From the NCBI GenBank assembly GCA_016234445.1, contig JACRBT010000004.1, forward strand, positions 124,001 to 188,000: a stretch of DNA of 64,000 nt, given 5' to 3'. This document shows positions 60,528 through 64,000 of the stretch, piece by piece (position 1 is the first letter of the stretch; the number at the start of each line of letters is the position of its first letter). The stretch is from Chloroflexota bacterium. Its GTDB lineage: Bacteria; Chloroflexota; Dehalococcoidia; Tepidiformales; Tepidiformaceae. The position numbers and the translations under genes were made by a program. The notes beneath the pieces were generated by a model. The model ran no database searches and had not been told where the DNA came from. It saw nothing but the letters and a program-made list of their open reading frames with translations.

Positions 60528-63500
60528 ATGTCCGAACAGGAAGTCAACGGAAACGGGATCAGCCGAAGGGACTTCGTCAAGACTTCGGTCTTCCTGGGAG
60601 GCGCGGCCGCCGTCGCCGCTCCCCTGCCCTGGTTGCTGAACGCGCTCGGTGGCGGGGAGCCCTCCCTGGCCAGGGCCACAAGCGAATATTCGCTCGCGAA
60701 GCCGGAGAGCATCATCTACAGCGTCTGCCGCCTGTGCAACGTCCACTGCCCGATCAAGGTGAAGGTCAGGGACGGCGTCGCCGTGAAGATCGACGGCAGC
60801 GGCTACTCGCCCCAGAACATGACCCCGCAGCTCGCCTACGCGACGGCGCCCGCGGCCGCGGCAACCGTCGACGGCCGCCTCTGCCCGAAGGGCCAGTCTG
60901 CCATCCAGTACATTTACGACCCCTACCGGATTCGTAAGGTGCTGAAGCGGGCGGGGCCGCGCGGCTCCGGCAAATGGATCAGCGTTCCCTTCGACCAGGC
61001 GATCAAGGAGATCGTCGAGGGCGGGAAGCTGTTCGCGAACGTCGCCGGCGAAGAGTCGCGCGAGGTGGAAGGCCTGAAGAGCCTCTGGGCGCTCCGCGAT
61101 GCCACGGTCATCCAGAAGATGGGCGACGACGTCAAGAAGATCCTCGCCGAAAAGGACGTCACCAAGAAGAAGGCGCTTGTCGACAAGTTCAAGACCGACT
61201 ACGCCCAGCACCTCTCGAACATGATCGACCCGGACCACCCGGACTTCGGTCCCAGGAACAACCAGTTCGTCTTCGAAGGCGGCCGCATGGAGCCCGGGCG
61301 CCAGGCAGTGCTGGACCGCGCCTTCAAGAACGCCTTTGGCTCCGTCAACCTCTACCACGCGGGCGGTTCCCTCTGCTCGGCGTCGGTCTACCAGGCCCGG
61401 TCGGAGATGACGAACGAGTTCGTCGAAGGGAAGTGGACGAACGGCAAGAAGGAAGCCGCCGTCGACGCCCTGAACTCGGAGTTCCTGCTCGCCTTCGGGA
61501 TCAACTACTTCGAAGCGCGCGCGACCGCCCCCTACGCCGGGCGAATCACCGACGGGCTCGCCACCGGCCGGATGAAGATCGCCGTGGTTGACCCGCGGCT
61601 TTCGAAAATGGCCGCCAAGGCCTGGAAGTGGCTCCCCGTGAAGCCTGGCGCCGACGGCGCCCTCGCAATGGGCATGATCCGCTGGATCATCGAAAACGAC
61701 CGCTTCGACCTTCGCTACCTCCTCAACGCGAACAAGGCAGCGGCGAACGCGGACGACGAGCCGACCGTGTCGAACGCCACCTGGCTGGTGCGGATCGACG
61801 ACAAAGGCAACCCCGGCGCGTTCCTCCGGGCTTCGGAGATCAGCCTCGCCGCCAAGGAGCAGCGCCCCGCCGCCGCGGGCGGGGAGTGGACCTTCGATCC
61901 GTTCGTCGTCCAGAGCAACGGCAAGCCGGTCGCGTTCGACCCGGGCGACACCAAGAACGCGGTCCAGGGCGACTTGCTCGTCAATACGACGGTCGGCGGC
62001 GTCCGGGTCAAGAGCGCTTTCGAGCTCCTGAAGGAGGAGGCCTTCTCCAAGAGCATGGACGAATGGGCTGCCACGTGCGGCATCGCCGCCCGTGAGATCG
62101 CGGCCGTCGCCAAGGAGTTCACCAGCCACGGCAAGAAGGCCGGGACCGGCGAATACCGGGGCGTGACCGCGCACTCGAACGGGTTTTCGGCGGCGCAGGC
62201 CATCTTCTCCCTGAACCTGCTCATCGGGAACGTCGGCTGGAGGGGCGGGATCAGCGCCGGCGGCGGAGCCTGGGACGACATGGGCGCCAAGAAGGGCCAG
62301 CCCTACAACCTCGCCTCGCTTCACCCCGGGAAGGTCGCAGCCTTCGGGCTCATGCTTACCCGGCAGGGGAGCAAGTACGACGAGAGCACCCTCTTCACGA
62401 GCTACCCGGCCAAGCGCCCCTGGATCCCTATCCCCGGCGGCGCCATCCGCCACGAGATCTACCCTTCGATGGTGGAAGGCTACCCCTACAAGGCCAAGGC
62501 CCTCTTCACCTACAAGGCCAACACCGTCACCCAGGCGCCAGGCGGCCAGGCGTTCATCAACGCCCTCAAGGACCCGGCGGTCCTGCCACTCTTCTTCGCC
62601 TGCGACATCGTCATCGGCGAAACCTCCATGTACGCCGACTACATCTTCCCCGACATCTCCGTCTGGGAACGCTGGGGCTTCCCGGGCGCCATTCCCGAGG
62701 TCCCGCAGAAGCTGAGCAAAGTCCGCCAGCCAACCATCTCCCCGATTCCTGAAACTGTGAAGGTCTTCGGCGAAGAGATGCCGATCTCGGTGGAGGCCAT
62801 CACCCTCGCCATCGCCGAACAGCTCCAACTCCCCGGTTTCGGCGCGAACGGACTCGCGGAAGGAGTGGCCTTCAAGCGGCCGGAGGACTTCTACCTGAAG
62901 CGCGTGGCCAACATCGCTTTCGGGGAAGCAGCCGACGGTACGGGCGCGGTCCCGGATGCCACCGCCGAAGAGCTGGCTCTCTTCGCGGAGAGCCGCCGGC
63001 ACCTCTCGCCCGCGGTCTTCGACCTGGCAAAGTGGCAGGCGGCCGTGAAGCCAGAGCTCTGGAAGAAGGTTGTCTACGTCCTCAACCGGGGCGGCCGGTT
63101 CGAAGACTTCGAACGCGCCTGGAAGGGGAACCTGGTGGCGACCGAACCCGGTCACATCATCGCCTCCGAGGAGGAATGGCACGCCGGCGTCGTCGCCAGC
63201 GAACAGCTGACCGCCCAGCCCAAGGGTGTCATGGCCTTCTACGCGGAGAACGTGGCGAAGGCCAAGAACTCGATGACCGGCGCGAACTTCCCCGGCATTG
63301 CCCGCTGGCAGCCGCCAGCAGACCTCCTCGGGAAGGAACTTCCTGCCGAGGACGGCACCTTCAATCTCATCAGCTACAAGGAGGTTGGGGTCGGGCACTC
63401 GCGGACGATGAGCGGGTACTGGATGCTCGCCACCTTCCCGGAAAGCCTGGTCTACATGAACTCGGCCGACGCCGGCCGGCTCCACCTGGAAGACGGCGAC

Positions 63501-63827
63501 CGCGTCAAGCTCAGCTCTCGCACCGTGCCCGGGACGATCGACGTCGGCAACGGCGGCAAGATCGACCTCGTCGCCCCCGTGAAAGTGGTCGAAGGCATTC
63601 GCCCTGGCGTCGTCGCGCTGGCCGGCGGGTACGGCCACTGGGCCTGGGGCGCTCGGGACGTCCAGGTCGACGGCGAGACCATCAAGGGCGACGCGCGGCG
63701 TGCGAAGGGGGCTCACCCGAACCTCGTCGTCGCCTCCGACCCGCAGGTCCCAACGGCGATGACGGTGGAGCTGGTCGCCGGGAACATCGCCACCTACGAC
63801 GCGAAGGTGAAGCTCACCCGCGTCTAG
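60528..63827 (+). CDS. Tat-exported molybdopterin oxidoreductase (TtrA-like)
   Basis: This is the catalytic subunit of 1,099 residues. It has a twin-arginine signal (SRRDF at 12-16) and a [4Fe-4S] motif (CRLCNVHCP from C67, then GRLCPKG). The molybdenum-ligand position is in HAGGSLCSASVYQ with C283 as probable Mo ligand, and the C-terminal domain (LEDGDRVKLSSR) is typical of DMSO-reductase-family enzymes. Length and the B-C-A gene order match tetrathionate reductase; thiosulfate, polysulfide or arsenic oxyanions are alternatives. ATG 60528 is favoured over GTG 60522 because GGGAGG sits 9 nt upstream. Confidence 0.88.
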   Translation: MSEQEVNGNGISRRDFVKTSVFLGGAAAVAAPLPWLLNALGGGEPSLARATSEYSLAKPESIIYSVCRLCNVHCPIKVKVRDGVAVKIDGSGYSPQNMTPQLAYATAPAAAATVDGRLCPKGQSAIQYIYDPYRIRKVLKRAGPRGSGKWISVPFDQAIKEIVEGGKLFANVAGEESREVEGLKSLWALRDATVIQKMGDDVKKILAEKDVTKKKALVDKFKTDYAQHLSNMIDPDHPDFGPRNNQFVFEGGRMEPGRQAVLDRAFKNAFGSVNLYHAGGSLCSASVYQARSEMTNEFVEGKWTNGKKEAAVDALNSEFLLAFGINYFEARATAPYAGRITDGLATGRMKIAVVDPRLSKMAAKAWKWLPVKPGADGALAMGMIRWIIENDRFDLRYLLNANKAAANADDEPTVSNATWLVRIDDKGNPGAFLRASEISLAAKEQRPAAAGGEWTFDPFVVQSNGKPVAFDPGDTKNAVQGDLLVNTTVGGVRVKSAFELLKEEAFSKSMDEWAATCGIAAREIAAVAKEFTSHGKKAGTGEYRGVTAHSNGFSAAQAIFSLNLLIGNVGWRGGISAGGGAWDDMGAKKGQPYNLASLHPGKVAAFGLMLTRQGSKYDESTLFTSYPAKRPWIPIPGGAIRHEIYPSMVEGYPYKAKALFTYKANTVTQAPGGQAFINALKDPAVLPLFFACDIVIGETSMYADYIFPDISVWERWGFPGAIPEVPQKLSKVRQPTISPIPETVKVFGEEMPISVEAITLAIAEQLQLPGFGANGLAEGVAFKRPEDFYLKRVANIAFGEAADGTGAVPDATAEELALFAESRRHLSPAVFDLAKWQAAVKPELWKKVVYVLNRGGRFEDFERAWKGNLVATEPGHIIASEEEWHAGVVASEQLTAQPKGVMAFYAENVAKAKNSMTGANFPGIARWQPPADLLGKELPAEDGTFNLISYKEVGVGHSRTMSGYWMLATFPESLVYMNSADAGRLHLEDGDRVKLSSRTVPGTIDVGNGGKIDLVAPVKVVEGIRPGVVALAGGYGHWAWGARDVQVDGETIKGDARRAKGAHPNLVVASDPQVPTAMTVELVAGNIATYDAKVKLTRV

Positions 63828-63854
63828 GCAGAAGAAGCCTGTCATCCTCCCTTT

Positions 63855-63885
63855 GAGGGCGGGCCGGCACCCCCGGCCCGCCCTC
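63855..63885 (+). terminator. GC-rich stem-loop after the molybdoenzyme operon
   Basis: GAGGGCGGGCCGG and CCGGCCCGCCCTC pair perfectly over 13 bp with a CACCC loop, 28 nt after the stop. There is no T-run on the plus strand, so it may be a weak terminator or RNA-stabilising hairpin between convergent genes. Confidence 0.55.
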
Positions 63886-63906
63886 CCTGCGCGTCGGCCG
63901 TTGCCC

Positions 63907-64000
63907 TCACTGCCGCATCGGCTCTGCCGGCGGTGTCCGCCGGCGGCCCCACTGGTAGACGATGTTCGCCCGGTCGAGGAGGAAACAGGGGTCGTCGGGC
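63907..64000 (-). CDS. 3' end of a minus-strand gene (partial)
   Basis: Reading from the right edge on the minus strand, the frame gives DDPCFLLDRANIVYQWG, a short basic stretch and TGA at 63907-63909. The composition looks like real coding sequence rather than shadow translation. The stem-loop ends 22 nt from its stop, as expected for convergent genes. No family is recognised from the 30 residues visible. Confidence 0.5.
   Translation of the reverse strand, partial: PDDPCFLLDRANIVYQWGRRRTPPAEPMRQ

Noticed and set aside
60453-63845. 1130-residue minus-strand ORF opposite the molybdoenzyme
   Set aside because: It is fully antisense to a motif-rich molybdopterin oxidoreductase and shows only low-complexity composition.
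1-64000. CRISPR arrays, tRNA/rRNA genes, transposases or prophage genes
   Set aside because: No regularly spaced repeats, tRNA-like cloverleaf with a CCA-end context, rRNA stretches or integrase/transposase motifs were noticed on reading; short ncRNAs could still be missed.

Overview
The window is gene-dense, high-GC bacterial chromosome with short intergenic gaps, many ATGA/GTGA start-stop overlaps and frequent GTG starts. Single-copy housekeeping genes (rpoD, murE, glyS, recA-recX-rny-ymdB, fabZ), several F420/LLM-type oxidoreductase genes, acyl-CoA enzymes (CaiB transferase, crotonase, carboxyltransferase), a DM13 protein and a NarL-type two-component system suggest a deep-branching aerobic or facultative Chloroflexota member (Tepidiformia/Dehalococcoidia-like). 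That assignment is inferred from gene content and was not tested by any search. No rRNA, tRNA, CRISPR, prophage or insertion sequence was recognised.

Layout. 1-4.6 kb: end of an upstream gene, rpoD with its promoter and terminator, a membrane-anchored LuxR-PQQ protein, a DedA-like membrane protein and a Nudix hydrolase. 4.7-8.5 kb: sdhCAB (succinate dehydrogenase) and a small membrane protein. 8.5-13.2 kb: a cyclase-family hydrolase coupled to an F420/FMN-type split-barrel protein, a membrane-anchored cyclophilin, murE and a cupin. 13.35-17.1 kb: a probable four-gene operon with an acyl-CoA mutase large subunit, an LLM oxidoreductase, a nitroreductase and a separate B12-binding subunit. Both mutase subunits are altered at positions that are normally conserved. 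18-24.5 kb: rhodanese, then a complete branched-chain amino-acid ABC transporter (livKHMGF) and an alpha/beta hydrolase. 24.6-34.8 kb: aminopeptidase N, a second LLM enzyme, a DUF433/DUF5615 toxin-antitoxin-like pair, HIT and GNAT genes, a small protein made of two near-identical halves, glyS, an SDR, DUF167 and DM13 proteins. 34.9-41.4 kb: recA (with a LexA-box-like site), recX, rny, ymdB, a PHP phosphoesterase and fabZ.

41.4-49.6 kb is a chemotaxis/motility region. cheW-cheA-cheC-cheD-cheY-cheB-cheR lie on the plus strand and are divergent from fliM, an unrecognised gene and cheX on the minus strand. 49.7-55.8 kb holds a methyltransferase, a biotin-dependent carboxyltransferase, a tandem CaiB/BaiF fusion and a crotonase. 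55.9-63.8 kb is a respiratory module. A NarL-type kinase/regulator pair diverges from an operon encoding a Tat-exported four-cluster Fe-S protein, an NrfD/PsrC-type membrane anchor and a Tat-exported molybdopterin oxidoreductase, in the order of ttrBCA. The last 94 bases hold the 3' end of a minus-strand gene.

The most unusual points are the mutase operon with altered catalytic and B12-tail motifs, a 46-bp intergenic repeat present twice with flanking direct repeats at stop codons, the duplicated small protein at 31.1 kb, the LuxR-TM-PQQ fusion, and the ttr-like module paired with a non-TtrS kinase.
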